The notes under the pieces were generated by a model. It was not told where the DNA came from and made no database searches. It was given only the letters and a program-made list of their open reading frames with translations. A DNA stretch of 64,000 nt from positions 44,142,333-44,206,332 of the forward strand of contig NC_092686.1 of assembly GCF_964275005.1 (NCBI RefSeq), read 5' to 3'. This stretch comes from Diadema setosum. Its lineage: Eukaryota; Echinodermata; Echinoidea; Diadematoida; Diadematidae. The first letter of the stretch is position 1, and each line of letters opens with the position of its first letter. Position numbers and translations under genes: made by a program. Positions 1 to 13,115 of this stretch are shown here, one piece after another.

Positions 1-360
1 ATGTCATGCTTTTGATATTTGATGACGTCATCATACCTTAAATTGTGATTAAAGGTAAAGACGCAAAATCGGACAAGTTTACGTGTATTGTCTATGGGAG
101 GTGATTTTTTTTTAAAGCATCAATTGACTTAACAACGTTTAGGCACCTTTATCTCAGCTGATTTTGCTTCATTTCCTCTGAAACTTTAATATGTTGTAGC
201 TGAGACAATAAGCTGCAGTAATCATGCATTTTATTCTTTGAAATCTCCTCATCAGATTGACAATTTTGCAGTTTAAAACTGAAAATGAAAATGGAATGTG
301 GACAAAACGATTCCCCATGTATCTTTCACATACATAAGTTTACGTTCCCCATATTTTCTC

Positions 361-441
361 GTCGAGACGTATGGCCGACTGGTTAAAGGCGCCGTCTCAG
401 AGACGTGAGATTGCGGGTTCGAACCCCACAAGATCACGAAA
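361..441 (+). repeat. tRNA-Leu(CAG)-derived module, copy 1
   Basis: The segment has a box A (here 'tggccgactgg'), an anticodon-loop-like CTCAGAG flanked by near-palindromic GTCTC/GAGAC, and a perfect box B 'ggttcgaacc'. Order and spacing match a tRNA-Leu(CAG) gene. The acceptor-stem ends do not pair and no CCA-side stem can be drawn, so this is a tRNA-derived SINE-like head and not a functional tRNA. The downstream tail carries T-rich and CA-rich tracts. Confidence 0.7.
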
Positions 442-2380
442 CATTTTTTTTTTATTTTACTTTTTTTTCTTCAATTTTGTATTACATATTCGTCCATGTA
501 GAAATCACGTTCGTATATAAACGCACATATACACACACAGAGACACACACACACACGCCATATTCCTCTTTTTTGTGTGTTGGAGACCACATTGCTTCGA
601 CTGCAGCAACATTTTGCAGGTTGACTTTGTCAAACCGATCATAGTATGTAATGACGACGACTGAGGTGTTGTACTTTGAACAATTGTCTTTCAAGACGAT
701 GTCATTGTTTTGTAATTTGATGACGTCATTACACTGAAAATTGTGATTAAAGGCAAGGTATCAAAACCAGCCGATTATAGGTTTTATGTCTGCGGGACGT
801 ATTTTTCCCAAGTTGCCAGAAATGGCATAGTGACCTCAGTCGTTACAGGGCCGCTTCTCCGTCTAGCAATGCAATAGATGTTCACCAGGCCACGTTAGTT
901 GAGTGGGCATTGACTTTCCCCCTGTTATATCTATACATTGTTTTTTTTTTTTTTTTGTCTTACCATTTCCGTGGATGACCCGTGGCCGAGTGGTTACAGA
1001 AACGGTTTCGCATGCACGCTCAATATAACTTCAAGGTGCCTATATCACATTCTTTTCTTTGTCGATCACAGATGACCGTCATCTGATGACCACAAGCGTA
1101 TCACCGAACTCGTCCTCAATGTGACGAGTTTTCATGTCTCGTTTCTTTTTATTCTTCTTTCTTTCTGGACAATTTTGTGTCATCAATATCTCAAGAATGA
1201 CATTACGGAATAACATGACATTTTCAGGGAACATGTCTCATGACAAAATCTAGCCACAATAAGGTTTTCATGACAGTAACATATCTATGACGTCATCTAG
1301 GCGCCATTTTGTGATTTTCGGACCATGTTACATGATCGATCATAACTTCATAACTAAAGGTCATTTCTGTATCATTTTCGGTGGACATTAAGTTCAGGTC
1401 ACGCTCTATCTTACATTTTAATGCTAATTACCTAGGACATTATTACGGGCGCGTACGCGCGCGTCAAACTTTTAAAAGGCTCAAAACAACTTACCAATGG
1501 GAAATCTCGAAGTTTCAGACAATTTTAAGCGTTTCGCGCGTTCGCGTCCGTCCGCACATTTTCGCGCGTAGTGCGCGTAGACAAAATGAAAATGCACATT
1601 TTTTGACAGATTTGGATTCCTGATACATTAAGCAATAATATCCTTTGATTTCCGATCAATTTTGACCTATAACAAAGGAATGCGTTGGCGTCAAAGTTGA
1701 AATTTCGTGTGCGCGTCTATGTGCAAATATAGCGAAAAACATGTCTTTGTTTATTTCGCCATAGCTCTTTAAAACGTCTGGTTACCCTATGTTTTCATTG
1801 TATATTACAAAAACATATGAATTGGAAATAACGTTTCAAGTATCAATATCTCCATGAATACATTATGACGTCATCATATCATCATCTGAAATCAAAAAAG
1901 TGGAATTGATTTTTTTAAGGTACTGTTTCTGACATTCATTTGCTCGTATCTCTGTTGTTTAAGCTCAATATTATCCCAAATTCAGATATGTTGTACTTTG
2001 AACATTTACCTTTCAAGTCCATGTCATAGATTTGAAACTTGATGACGTCATCATGCTTTAAATTGTGTTTAAATGTAAAGACGCAAAATCGGACAAGTTT
2101 ACGTGTTATGTCTATGGGAGGTGATTTTTTTAGAAACCATGCATTGACTTGACGACGTTTAAGCACCTTTATCTCAGCTGATTTTGCTTCATTTCCTCTG
2201 AAACTTAAGTATGTTGTAGCTGTGACAATAAGCTGCAGTAATCATGCATTTTATTCTTTGAAATCTCCTCATGAGGTTGACAATTTTGCAATTTAAAACT
2301 GAAAATGAGAATGGAATGCGGACGAAATGATTCCTGATTCGTCTTTCACGTACATAAGTTTACGTTCCTCTAATTTTCTC

Positions 2381-2469
2381 GTCGAGACATATGGCCGAGT
2401 GGTTAGAGGCGTCGTCTCAGAAACGTGAGGTTGCACACGTACGGGTTCGATCCTCACAAGAGCACGAAA
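2381..2469 (+). repeat. tRNA-Leu(CAG)-derived module, copy 2
   Basis: Same module, with box A 'tggccgagtgg', CTCAGAA at the anticodon position and box B 'ggttcgatcc'. It has about 8 extra bases in the variable-arm position ('ttgcacacgtacggg'), as in the copy at 5151. Confidence 0.65.
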
Positions 2470-2521
2470 GAAAATAATTATTTTTTTTTTTACTTTTTTT
2501 TCTTCAATGGAGTACTACACC

Positions 2522-2775
2522 TTCGTCCATGTAGAAATCACATTTGCATGTAAACACACCTATACGCACACACTCACACAGTATACCTTTGTTTTGCGTT
2601 GGAGACTGCATTACTTCGACTGCTGCAAAATTTTGCAGGCTGGGCTTTTCGTCCATGTAGAAATCACATTTGCATGTAAACACACCTATACGCACACACT
2701 CACACAGTATACCTTTGTTTTGCGTTGGAGACTGCATTACTTCGACTGCTGCAAAATTTTGGAGGCTGGGCTTTT
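2522..2775. repeat. 127-bp tandem duplication
   Basis: A block beginning 'cgtccatgtagaaatcacat' occurs twice head-to-tail, starting near 2522 and 2649, a period of 127 bp. The copies are nearly identical, with 'ttttgcaggctggg' against 'ttttggaggctggg' at their ends. It lies in the CA-rich tail of the second array unit and is probably a recent slippage or unequal-exchange product. Confidence 0.85.
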
Positions 2776-2789
2776 CAAACTGATATAGT

Positions 2790-3420
2790 ATATTGTAACA
2801 AAATGAAATTTGTTCATACCAATTCAGTAACACAATGTAGTCGTGGTTACTTTGTGCTGATTTATACATGTAACAAGCTATACATTGTATAAAAGGTATT
2901 TGCATTGTTCCTTTAAGTCAGTCTTCTGTGTCAGTCTTCTGTATTGATGATTATTTGTCAATTAGTGGTTTTTGTGGAGTTTCAGATAGTGATAAAAAGT
3001 ATGGATGATAAGTGCAGCGATAATTCCTACAGTTAGTTCAAAGTTGTGTTACAGATGTTTGATACATGCATTTAGCATTGTGTGTGTATATACGTGTGTA
3101 TACAGGTTGGCCATATGACACATTCTAGACAAATAATCTTAATTAATTAGCAAACGTGATCAGCTATGGAACTGAATATGGTACTGATGTATGATGTTAA
3201 TGATTCTAATTAAACTGTGACGAGTTTAAAGGGATAGCATAACTGTGTGTAAAAATAAGGCAATTATAAGGAAATTTTAGGGGAATTTGATAACCATGCC
3301 TATAATAATTTCATACAGGTACTAATATCTGCCTCATATTCATGCGATAGATTGTCATGTCAATAGCAAACTGACAACGTACGATGAATGTGTTATATAT
3401 TGAACAACTGTCTTTCAAGT
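2790..3420. other. Non-array sequence interrupting unit 2
   Basis: This ~630 bp AT-rich stretch has no counterpart in the other array units. It separates a CA-rich tail from a second tRNA-like module, which enlarges that unit to about 2.77 kb. I see no coding potential or terminal repeats in it. Confidence 0.5.
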
Positions 3421-3444
3421 CCATAACGTTCCCCATATTTTCTC

Positions 3445-3525
3445 GTCGAGACGTATGGCCGAGTGGTTAAAGGCGACGTCTCAGAGACGTGAGGTTGCGG
3501 GTTCGAACCTCACAAGATCACGAAA
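3445..3525 (+). repeat. tRNA-Leu(CAG)-derived module, copy 3
   Basis: Box A 'tggccgagtgg', CTCAGAG anticodon loop and box B 'ggttcgaacc' are all intact. The surrounding tail is the same as in copy 1 but is cut short near 3670, where it jumps directly to the 'gagtgggcattgactt' block. Confidence 0.7.
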
Positions 3526-5150
3526 CAATATACTTAGCTATTTTACTGTTTTTTTTTCTTCAATTTTGTATTACATATTCGTCTATGTAAAAATCACGTT
3601 CGTATATAAACGCACCTATACACACACACAGACACACACACACACGCCATATCCCTCTTTTTTGTGTTGAGTGGGCATTGACTTTCCCCCTGTTATATCT
3701 ATGCATTGTTGTTGTTTTTTGTCTTACCATTTCCGTGGATGACCCGTGGCCGAGTGGTTACAGAAACAGTTTCGCATGCACGCTCAATATAACTTCAAGG
3801 TGCCTATATCACATTCGTTTCTTGTCGATCACAGATGACCGCCATCTGATGACCACAAGCGTATCACCTAACTCGTCCTCAATGTGACGAGTTTTCATGT
3901 CTCGTTTTTTATTCTTCTTTCTTTCTGGACAATTTTGTGTCGTCAATATCTCAACAATGACATTACGGAATGACATGAAATTTTCAGTCAACATGTCTCA
4001 TAACAATATCTAGCCACAATAAGGTTTTCATGACAGTAACATATCTATGACGTCATTTAGGCGCCATTTTGTGATTTTCGGACCTTGTCACATGATCGAT
4101 CATAACTTCATAACTAGATGTAATTTCTGCGTCATTTTCGGTGGACATAAAGTTCAGGTCACGCTCTATCTTACTTTTTAACGCTAGTTACCCAGGTCTT
4201 CATTAAGCGCGCGTTCGCGCGCGTCAAAATTTTAAAAGGCTCAAAACGACTTCCCAATGGGAAATCTCGAAGTTTCAGACAATTTTAAGCGTTTCAAACA
4301 TTTTCTCGCGTGCGCGTCCGTCCGCGCAATTTCGTGCGCAGAGGGCGTAACCAACATGAAAATGCAATTTTTTTGACTGATTTGGATTCCTGATACTTTG
4401 AGTAACAATATCCACTGATTTCCGATCGATGTTGACCTATAACAAAGGAATGCGCTGGCGTCAAAGTTGAAATTTCGTGTGCGCGTCTATGTGGAAATAT
4501 AGGGAAAAACATGTCTTTGTTTATTTCGCAATAGCTCTTTAAAAAGTCCGTTGACCCTATGTTTTTATTGCATATTACAAAAGCATATGAATTGGAAATA
4601 ACGTTTCAAGTATCAATATTTCCCGAAATACATTATGACGTCATCATATCATCATCTGAAATCAAAAAAGTGGAATTAATTTTTTTGAGGTACTGTTTCT
4701 AACATTCATTTGCTCGTATCTCTGTTGTTTAAGCTCAATATTATCCCAAATTCACATATGTTGTACTTTTAACATTTGCCTTTCAAGTCCATGTCATGGT
4801 TTTGAAATTTGATGACGTTATCATACTTTAAATTGTGATTAAAAGTAAAGATGCAAAATCGGACAAGTTTACGTGTTATGTCTATGGGAAGTGATTTTTT
4901 TTTAAACCATCCATTGACTTGACAACGTTTAAGCACCTTTATCTCAGCTGATTTTGCTTCATTTCCTCTGAAATTTAAGTATGTTGTAGCTGAGACAATA
5001 AGCTGCAGTAATCATGCATTTTGTTCTTTGAAATCTTCTCATGAGGTTGACAATTTTGCAGTTTAAAACTGAAAATGAGAATGGAATGTGGACGAATCGA
5101 TTCCTGATTCATCTTTCACATACATAAGTTTACGTTCCTCATATTTTCTC

Positions 5151-5240
5151 GTCGAGACGTATGGCCGAGTGGTTAAAGGCGCCGTCTCAGAGACATGAGG
5201 TTGCACTCGTGCGGGTTCGAACCCCACAAGATCACGAAAC
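5151..5240 (+). repeat. tRNA-Leu(CAG)-derived module, copy 4
   Basis: Box A and box B are intact and the anticodon loop is CTCAGAG. The extended variable-arm-like insert 'ttgcactcgtgcggg' resembles the long variable arm of leucine tRNAs more than the shorter copies do. Confidence 0.7.
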
Positions 5241-7143
5241 AAAATACCTAGCTATTTTACTTTTTTTTTCTTCAATGGTGTATTACACATTCGTCCATGT
5301 AGAAATTACGTTCGTATATAAACGCACCTATACACACACACACACACACACAATATCCCTCTGTTTTGTGTTGGAGACCACATTGCTTCGACTGCTGCAG
5401 AATGTTGCATCCTGACTCTGTCAAATAGTATGTAATGACGACAACGGAGGTGTTGTACTTTGAGCAATTGTCTTTCAAGTCCATGTCATTGTTTTGTACT
5501 TTGATGACGTCATCACACTGAAAATTGTGATTAAAGGCAAGGTATCAAAATCAGCCGATTATAGGTTTTATGTCTGCGGGACGTATTTTTCCGAAATTGC
5601 CAGAAATGGCACAGCGACCTCAGTCGTTACAAGGCCGCATTTCCTTCTAGCAATGCAATACATGTTCACGTGGCCACAATTGTTGAGTGGGCATTGACTT
5701 TTTCCCCCTGTAATATCTATACATTTTTTTTCGGCCTTAGCGTTTCCGTGGATGTCCCGTGGCCGAGTGGTTAGAGAAACCGTTTTGCATGCACGCTCAA
5801 TATAACTTCAAGGTGCCTATATCACATTCTTTTCTTTGTCGATCACAGATGACCGACATCTGATGACCCCAGGCGTATCACCTAACTCGTCAGTGTGACG
5901 AGTTTCATGTCTCGTTCTTCTTTCTTTCTGGCACATTTTGTGTCGTGAATATCTCAACATTGACATGACGGAATAACATGACATTTTCAGTCAACATGTC
6001 TCATGACAACATCTAGCCACAATAAGGTTTTCATGACAGTAACATATCTATGACGTCATCTAGGCGCCATTTTGTGATTTTCGGACCATGTTACATGATC
6101 GATCATAACTTCATAACTAAAGGTTATTTCTGTATCATTTTCATTGAACATAAAGTTCAGGTCACGCTCTATCTTACTTTTTAATGCTAATTACCTAGGA
6201 CATCATTACGCGCGCATTAGCGCGCGTCAAACTTTTAAAAGGCTCAAAACGACTTCCCAATGGGAAATCTCGAAGTTTCAGACAATTTTAAGCGTTCCGC
6301 GCGTTCGCGTCCGTCCGCGCATTTCCGCGCACAGTGCGCGTAAGCAACATGAAAATGCACATTTTTTGACAGATTTGGATTCCTGATACATTAGGTAACA
6401 GTATCCATTGATTTCCGATCAATTTCGACCTATAACAAAGGAATGCGCTGGCGTCAAAGTTGAAATTTCGTGTGCGCGTCTATGTGGAAATATAGCGAAA
6501 AACATGTCTTTGTTTATTTCGCCATAGCTCTTTAAAACGTCAGGTGACCCTATGTTTTTATTGCATATTACAAAAGCATATGAATTGAAAATAACGTTTC
6601 AAGTATCAATATTTCCCTAAATACATTATGACGTCATCATATCATCATCTGAAATCAAAAAAGTGGAATTAATTTTTTGAGGTACTGTTTCTGACATTCA
6701 TTTGCTCGTATCTCTGTTGTTTAAGCTCAATATTATCCCAAATTCAGATATGTTGTACTTTGAACATTTGCCTTTTGAGTCCATGTCATGGTTATGAAAT
6801 TTGATGACGTCATCATACCTTAAATTGTGATTAAAGGTAAAGATGCAAAATCGGACCATACTACGTGTTATGTCAATGGGAGGTGATTTTTTTTTCAAAC
6901 CATGCATTGACTTGACAACGTTTAAGCACCTTTATCTCAGCTGATTTTGCTTCATTTCTTCTGAAACTTAAGTATGTTGTAGCTGAGACAATAAGCTGCA
7001 GTAATCATGCATTTTATTTTTTGAAATCCTATCATCAGGTTGACAATTTTGCAGTTTAAAGCTGAAAATGAGAATGGAATGTGGACAAAACGATTCCCGA
7101 TTCAGCTTTCACATACATAAGTTTACGTTCCTCATATTTTCTC

Positions 7144-7225
7144 GCCGAGACGTATGGCCGAGTGGTTAAAGGCGACGTCTCAGAGACGTGAGGTTGCGGG
7201 TTCGAACCCCACAAGATCACGAAAC
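7144..7225 (+). repeat. tRNA-Leu(CAG)-derived module, copy 5
   Basis: Last copy before the AMT exons. Box A, CTCAGAG loop and box B 'ggttcgaacc' are intact. It is followed by the CA-rich tail and then the final partial unit. Confidence 0.7.
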
Positions 7226-8018
7226 AAAACACTTAGCTATTTTACTTTTTTTCTTCAATTTTGTATTACATATTTGTCCATGTAGAAATCACGTTCGTAT
7301 AAACGCACCTATACACACACACAGACACACACCATATCCCTTTTTTTTTGTGTTGGAGACCACATTGCTTCGACTGCTGCACAATTTTGTAGGCTGACTT
7401 TGTCAAACCGATCATAGTATGTAATGACGACGACGGAGGTGTTGTACTTTGAACAATTGTCTTTCAAGACCATGTCATTGTTTTGTACTTTGATGACGTC
7501 ATCACACTGAAAATTGTGATTAAAGGCAAGGTATCAAAACTAGCCGATTATAGGCTTTATGTCTACGGCGCGTATTTTTCCCAAGTTGCCAGAAATGGCA
7601 TAGCGACATCAGTCGTTACAAGGCCGCATTTCCGTCTAGCAATGCAATACATGTTCACGCGGCCACGATTGTTGAGTGGGCATTGACTTTTTCCCCCTGT
7701 AATATCCATACATTTCTTTTTTGCCTTACCATGTCCGGGGATGTCCCGTGGCCGAGTGGTTAGAGAAACGGTTTTGCATGCACGCTCAATATAACTTCAA
7801 GGTGCCTATATCACATTCTTTTCTTTGTCGATCACAGATGACCGACACCTGATGACCCCAAGCGTATCACCTAACTCGTCAGCGTGACGAGTTTCATATC
7901 TCGTTCTTTTTTCTTTTTTACTAGCAATGATACCTCTCATAGGAATATTGACAAACTCTATATGTAACATTCTGTACATGTGTCCTAAGGGTTGCCATGG
8001 CAACCTGACTGGGCTCAC

Positions 8019-10168
8019 CTCTACACCATCTTCTCCCGTGTAGCCAGCCCTTGTCACTCTGCACCCTGGGATGCCAAAGACAGAGGTGGTGACCCCCGAC
8101 ATGAAGGTCAGCTTTTGAAGGTCATCTGACACGCCTGCTTGTAGAACTCGTGCCATGGCTGGACCTAGGCATGTGTGGGAGTAAACATACAAGACTTGTT
8201 AATACAAGACATGCTGAAGACTAGTCTCGGTCAAATGTCTATGGATGTCTATGGGAAATGGGTTTTATAGCAAAATTAGCTCATCATCAATGGGTTACAC
8301 TTACAGCTGTAGATTGCACAGCAAATTGGACTACATTTTATGTACACTAACTCACATGGAATGTGATTACCAGTATGCAGGTTTGGTTTTGATAAAAGTA
8401 GCACATGGAAGAAAAGTCAACATATAGATACACAGTTTACAGCAATTGAGCATGGAGTGCTCAGCCACCTACCTCACAGGGCAATCAGCCATTGACTATT
8501 GTAATCCTATGATTAACTAGCCCCCTCAGGCACACCATCTCAAAATACCACTCACGACATGAACAGAGAAGTCATAGTTGGTATCCAGAGTTACTATACG
8601 ACTGCATAAAATAACAGCCACTGCGACCATGCTCAGTCACAGCTACAGATGCAAAGAGTTGACACACAGTATGTGCACATATGTAAAAACCGAGAAGGCA
8701 TTTAACCTCATAAAAATGCCAACAGATCTGTCTGTGATAGCCAGCTGTCTGCAATCAAAACTTTTGCTTTACCCCAAGATCCCAAAGGGCTGCTTCAGAC
8801 AGCTTTACACTACCCTCATTATTCCACACACAGAGAAAATAGAAACAAAGGAACTTTTCATACAAGTAATGAGTATAACATTCTTGTCCCTCCCAGCCCC
8901 AGCTTTGCACAAGAGAAACCTACCTTGCAGAGCTACAAGTGCCATATCATGAAGTGGTTCAAAGGTAGCATCATGGCCTTCTGCCCTGAAGGATTCCAGC
9001 CTAGACTGTTTTGGAGGAAGAAAATGAGTAGATATGGGATAGAGCAATAAATTTACTTTGACCATGAATAGACCTCATGTTTCCCACATTCTTTTCCATT
9101 AAAATATATCAAATGAGCTTTGAAGAACAAAATATTATATATACATCTGTAAAAGCATGATCCACCAGATTGTCTTTTCATGGTGAGGGGTCTGATCTAG
9201 TTTACCATGTCCAGTATTGAATATAATGTAGTTTTACAGTAAAAAACACTCCTCTATCAATTCACCATGATAAAAAGTTGTCATGCATAATCATCATCTG
9301 CAAAAAATCAAGCTCTTATCTTCTACACTTGTTAGCTGATTGTCAAGTCTGATCTAGCATATATCAGTGTCATGCAATTTCAGGGGGAGGGGGCACTTTG
9401 TTAAAAAAAAAAAACAACAACAACATTTGCTGTTAATGGACAAATGATCTGGAGGTGTAAGAGTTCAAACTCATTTCACTCATATAAAAATGTACACTGT
9501 GTAGTTAATCCTTGGCTGTTGGAGACAGAAAAAAAAAATGAACACACCCTGATATGTGCCTGGTCTTTGTCTGCACAGCCTGCATTGGACACCACATACA
9601 GATGGTCCTCCGATGTCTGATTGATGATGAGGTCATCGATAATGCCGCCCTGGTCATTGATCAAGAGACTCAGTGTACCTTTGTTTGCTGGTAGTCCCTC
9701 TATATCAGCTACAGGATTGTTAACAAAAACAAACAAGAAAAAGAATATTGAACAAAAATGAAATGCTCCAACAAAATGGATGTTTGCCACAACAAATGAC
9801 CATAGTTTCTCATTGACGGCACTTTCAAATTGTAAATATGACAAAGCTAAGGGCCTGGTGTGGTACAGATTACCTAAACAGCTGGTATAGTGAGAAGGAC
9901 ATTGGAATACTTACTTATAATTCATAAATCATATTTGAAACTTTCAAAGGCTTTGGTAATATGTTTTGAAGATTCTAAAATTCACATAGCTCTATTTGAA
10001 ATGTATCTGGTACTGCATACACAGAAGACAGACCTTAATAACATCCTGAAGAATAAAATGATGTGAACAGATATGATTGATATTGATAAGCGTAAACCTT
10101 TGATATTCAACAGGGCTATGAAGTCACAGTCTTAGATATGTTTCCTTCATTTTTTATTTAAAAAAAAA

Positions 10169-10202
<34 letters not shown>

Positions 10203-11198
10203 TGTAAGACTAAAGAGTAATCCTGTAATCCAATTATGAGATTTATCAAATTTTACAGATAGTACTGGTGTGGTGAAGTGATTAATGTACTGACCAACTG
10301 TGAGTGATTCCATGAATTTAACCCTGTCTCTTCCATAGATCTTGCTTTGCAGCATGTGAGAGACATCAAAGATCGCAGCTGAAGATCGGCAGTGCAGATG
10401 TTCGCTGACAAGTCCTGCCTTGTATTGGACTGGCATTGAGTAGCCAGCAAAAGGCACCATTTTAGCACCATGTTCAACATGGAAGTCATGCAGGACTGTT
10501 TTCTTAAGATCAGCCTAGGTTAAGGAAGAAATATCAATATTTCTGAGTTTATACCTTAAAGAAATGAAGTATGGACCTACACTGTGCTTGACTGTACGGT
10601 GTCAAAAACATGATTATGATATCATGGACATTCAATGTAAATTAAATTTTTGTGACTTAGACATTCTAATTTACAAACACTGATACTGTGTCTGTAGACA
10701 CACTTTTGGGGGATTGACTTTGTTTTATATCAAATTTAATTATAAATTATTATCAAAGCTTTATTAAGTGAGATCTAACCAGTTAGAGTGAGTTCTTGTC
10801 TAACAGTTAATTTTATTTTTAATAATAAAGAAACAAGCAAAATATGTAATGTTTCGACCCATAACGGTGAACGTCGGCGGTGTAACGATAATCGCATTTA
10901 GAATATAAATTCAATTTATCTAATATTTCCGTGTCGTGCCTATGAAAACAGTTTATATCGCACCCTCAAGTCTAGAAATAGTCTCTAACTGTTAACGTTA
11001 CCCGTTTTGGCGTTAGCTACTTCATTACTGTCTACACGCGAGGACATCGAAATCAAGGTGTGGGACTGACTATGTCAGATTGCGTATGATTTTAAGTCCG
11101 CTTACCTCGCTGCTCACATTCCGAATAACTGACTTCGCACTTTGTTGAATTCTTGATAAGATACGGATGGGGGTACTTACTCCTCGAAGAACTATCAT
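8019..11198 (-). CDS. Aminomethyltransferase, mitochondrial (glycine cleavage T-protein), exons 1-5, 3' part outside window
   Basis: T-protein transfers the aminomethyl carbon of glycine to tetrahydrofolate, releasing ammonia and reduced lipoyl-H protein in the mitochondrial matrix. Five coding exons join in frame: 11106-11198, 10295-10514, 9548-9708, 8924-9005 and 8019-8164, each with GT donor and AG acceptor and matching phases. They give 234 codons of a family usually near 400. Residues 1-31 form an Arg/Ser-rich leader with one acidic residue at its end, fitting mitochondrial import and supporting the start codon. Conserved blocks follow the vertebrate protein: [23 protein letters not shown] (~80-90), GGIIDDLI with the catalytic Asp at about 130, LYVVSNAGC and [15 protein letters not shown] at the end. 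The last donor (GTGAGC) at 8018 is good, but no exon for the C-terminal ~170 residues is visible between it and position 1. They are either left of the window, beyond the tandem array, or lost. Confidence 0.93.
10171..10200. repeat. (CA)n microsatellite in AMT intron 2
   Basis: An uninterrupted CA dinucleotide tract follows a poly-A stretch just downstream of AMT exon 2 on the minus strand. It is a simple repeat with no other signal. Confidence 0.9.
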
Positions 11199-11814
11199 GA
11201 TTAAATTAAGCAGATAAACGAAAAGTTAAGTTCAGCTCTGTTCTGGATCGGCGCACTAGCCAGTAAAGCGGAAAAAGTGTGTTGACCTCAAGATGCACGC
11301 ATAGTGCAGTGTCGGTGCACAGAACTGTTGCACAAGAGTTCTGTGTGTCGGTGAAGCAAAAAGCGAAGGAAGGTGCGGCCAAGATACAAGTACATGTAGG
11401 ATCCTCAGGTAGGGGGTAGGGGGTGGGGGGGGGGGGGGGGGCAGGGCTAGTCTCACCTACCTGTAAACATCAAAGAGCGCACTCCCCTACCTATGTATTC
11501 CTATGTACGGGTGCAAAAAATATATAAATAAATAGATAAATAAAATAAAATAAAAAATAAAAAATGGGGAGGGGGTGGAGTGGACCCACCCCACCCCCCT
11601 GGTTACAGGCCTGCAATATTACATGAAGGAAAGGATAAGCAAATTTGACGTCTAAAATGAATCACACCTGTGATAAAAGATCTATATAGGATCATTTCAG
11701 ATTAAAAAAAAATATATATATATTATTCAGTTTATGTCACCATGTGTAGACATGAGCTGTTATCATCTATATTGTCAATCGAGAAATCAAGACAGTGAAA
11801 TAAGGAAAATAAAA

Positions 11815-11882
<68 letters not shown>

Positions 11883-12922
11883 AATCCAGATATGGCCCAT
11901 GTCCATCTATCAATTCCTGAAAGAAAAGTGATCAAATATATAGGCATAATCTTTGTGGGTTTGCCTTACGCTCATAGAATAACGAGAAGTAATTTCACCA
12001 TAATGGACAAAATATCTAATATACATGTATATGAATATATTTATGTAAAAGGGATTGTGTAGTTTTGGTTAAGACCCAATTTCAGGTTTCTAAAATTTTT
12101 TGGTGAGATAATGAGAAACCTCTTATCAAATACGAAAGAGCATGTAATTCCATGACGAATTCAACATTTATTTGATGAAAATTGGTTTTGAAATGGCTGA
12201 GATATCCAAAACAGAGTGATTCTAATAAAGTGCATGGGACCCACACTTTATTATGATCGCTTTGTTTTACTTTGTTTTTGGATGTTTCAGTTATTCCACA
12301 CCTGATTTTCATCAATTAAACTTTGAATTCGTCTTAAAATGGTATGCTCTGTACTATTTCATAAGCATTTTCTTGGTATTTTGAAGTTAAAAGCCCAATT
12401 CTCATCTCCACCAATGCTGTACCATCCCTTTAATATGATTAGATGATATTTTGATGATACTGTAGCTAGCATGCCCCTTCCCATCTTGAAGAATCACATC
12501 AGTGATGGATTATAATTTGTCTGTAATTCTCTCCCCTTTCAAAATACCACACTACTGCGAATGATATGTACACCTTAGTCCACAAATTAGCACATACTTC
12601 TGATACCACCAAGTACATAAATGATATTAAATTTTGAGAATTCCAGAATAGGTATTAAACATCCAAAAGTCGCTATGTGTATTAAAGGTGGTTGCAGAAA
12701 GACACATCTGACCATTTCATCATACTTGTATATGGGCATTTACAATTTATTATTATGCATGGAGTGTCTTTGTAAACAACACACAGCTTGGTTTCTATCA
12801 AATACCGGTACATGATCTACGTGTGTATATTTCACATTCTTCTTGATGTTGTTTATTATACATGCTTGTCTCTCCCCTCTCCCTACCCCCCCATCTCTCT
12901 CCATCTCTCTCTCTCTCTCTCT
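11199..12922. other. Intergenic region upstream of AMT
   Basis: The stretch holds the presumed AMT promoter side with no TATA box I can defend, a poly-G run near 11427-11442, A-rich low-complexity DNA near 11510-11565 and an (AT)n tract. I see no open reading frame with protein-like composition apart from the exon-like segment that follows at 12934. Confidence 0.5.
11817..11879. repeat. (AT)n microsatellite
   Basis: About 31 uninterrupted AT repeats lie in the intergenic region upstream of AMT. The tract is self-complementary and likely length-polymorphic. Confidence 0.95.
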
Positions 12923-12933
12923 TTATCACAAAG

Positions 12934-13016
12934 CCTTGATGGTGACTATAAACACATATCCTTATGGGACAACAAACTCCTTCAAATAGAGCTACCAGTA
13001 CTCAATGTCAATAAAG
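12934..13016 (+). other. Unidentified exon-like segment (intact copy)
   Basis: An 83-bp segment is bounded by CT-rich sequence ending 'cacaaag' and by a donor-like 'AAAG/GTAAAACT'. In the +1 offset frame it encodes 27 residues with protein-like composition, beginning LDGDYKHISLWDNK. I do not recognise the family. A second copy with unrelated flanks lies 14.4 kb downstream. It could be an exon of a plus-strand gene divergent from AMT, or a fragment of an old mobile element. Confidence 0.35.
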
Positions 13017-13115
13017 GTAAAACTCTCTTTATCTCTTTTTGTACTTCATTCCATGTTTCTTCCTTCCATCTCTCTTTTTTTTTTTTTTTTTTGGTGAGTT
13101 CTACCAAAATCATAT

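Larger units (their letters stand above)
1..7914. repeat. Tandem array of ~2.0 kb repeat units with tRNA-like modules
   Basis: The same ordered blocks recur about four times. A block starting 'gatgacgtcatcatac' is near 20, 2040, 4810 and 6800. A tRNA-Leu-like block is near 361, 2381, 3445, 5151 and 7144. A second box-A-like block ('gtggccgagtggtta') is near 980, 3745, 5760 and 7750. CG-rich blocks with 'gcgcgcgtcaaa' are near 1450, 4210 and 6210. Typical spacing is 1.99-2.03 kb. The second unit is enlarged by unrelated sequence at about 2790-3420 and the third is shortened near 3670. The array stops at about 7914, where AMT intron sequence begins, and runs off the left edge. No long reading frame is conserved between units, so this looks non-coding. 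I do not recognise the family. Confidence 0.85.

Noticed and set aside
361..7225. Functional tRNA-Leu genes
   Set aside because: Box A, anticodon loop and box B are present, but the acceptor stems cannot pair and the modules are locked in a repeat unit. They are tRNA-derived repeats, not genes.
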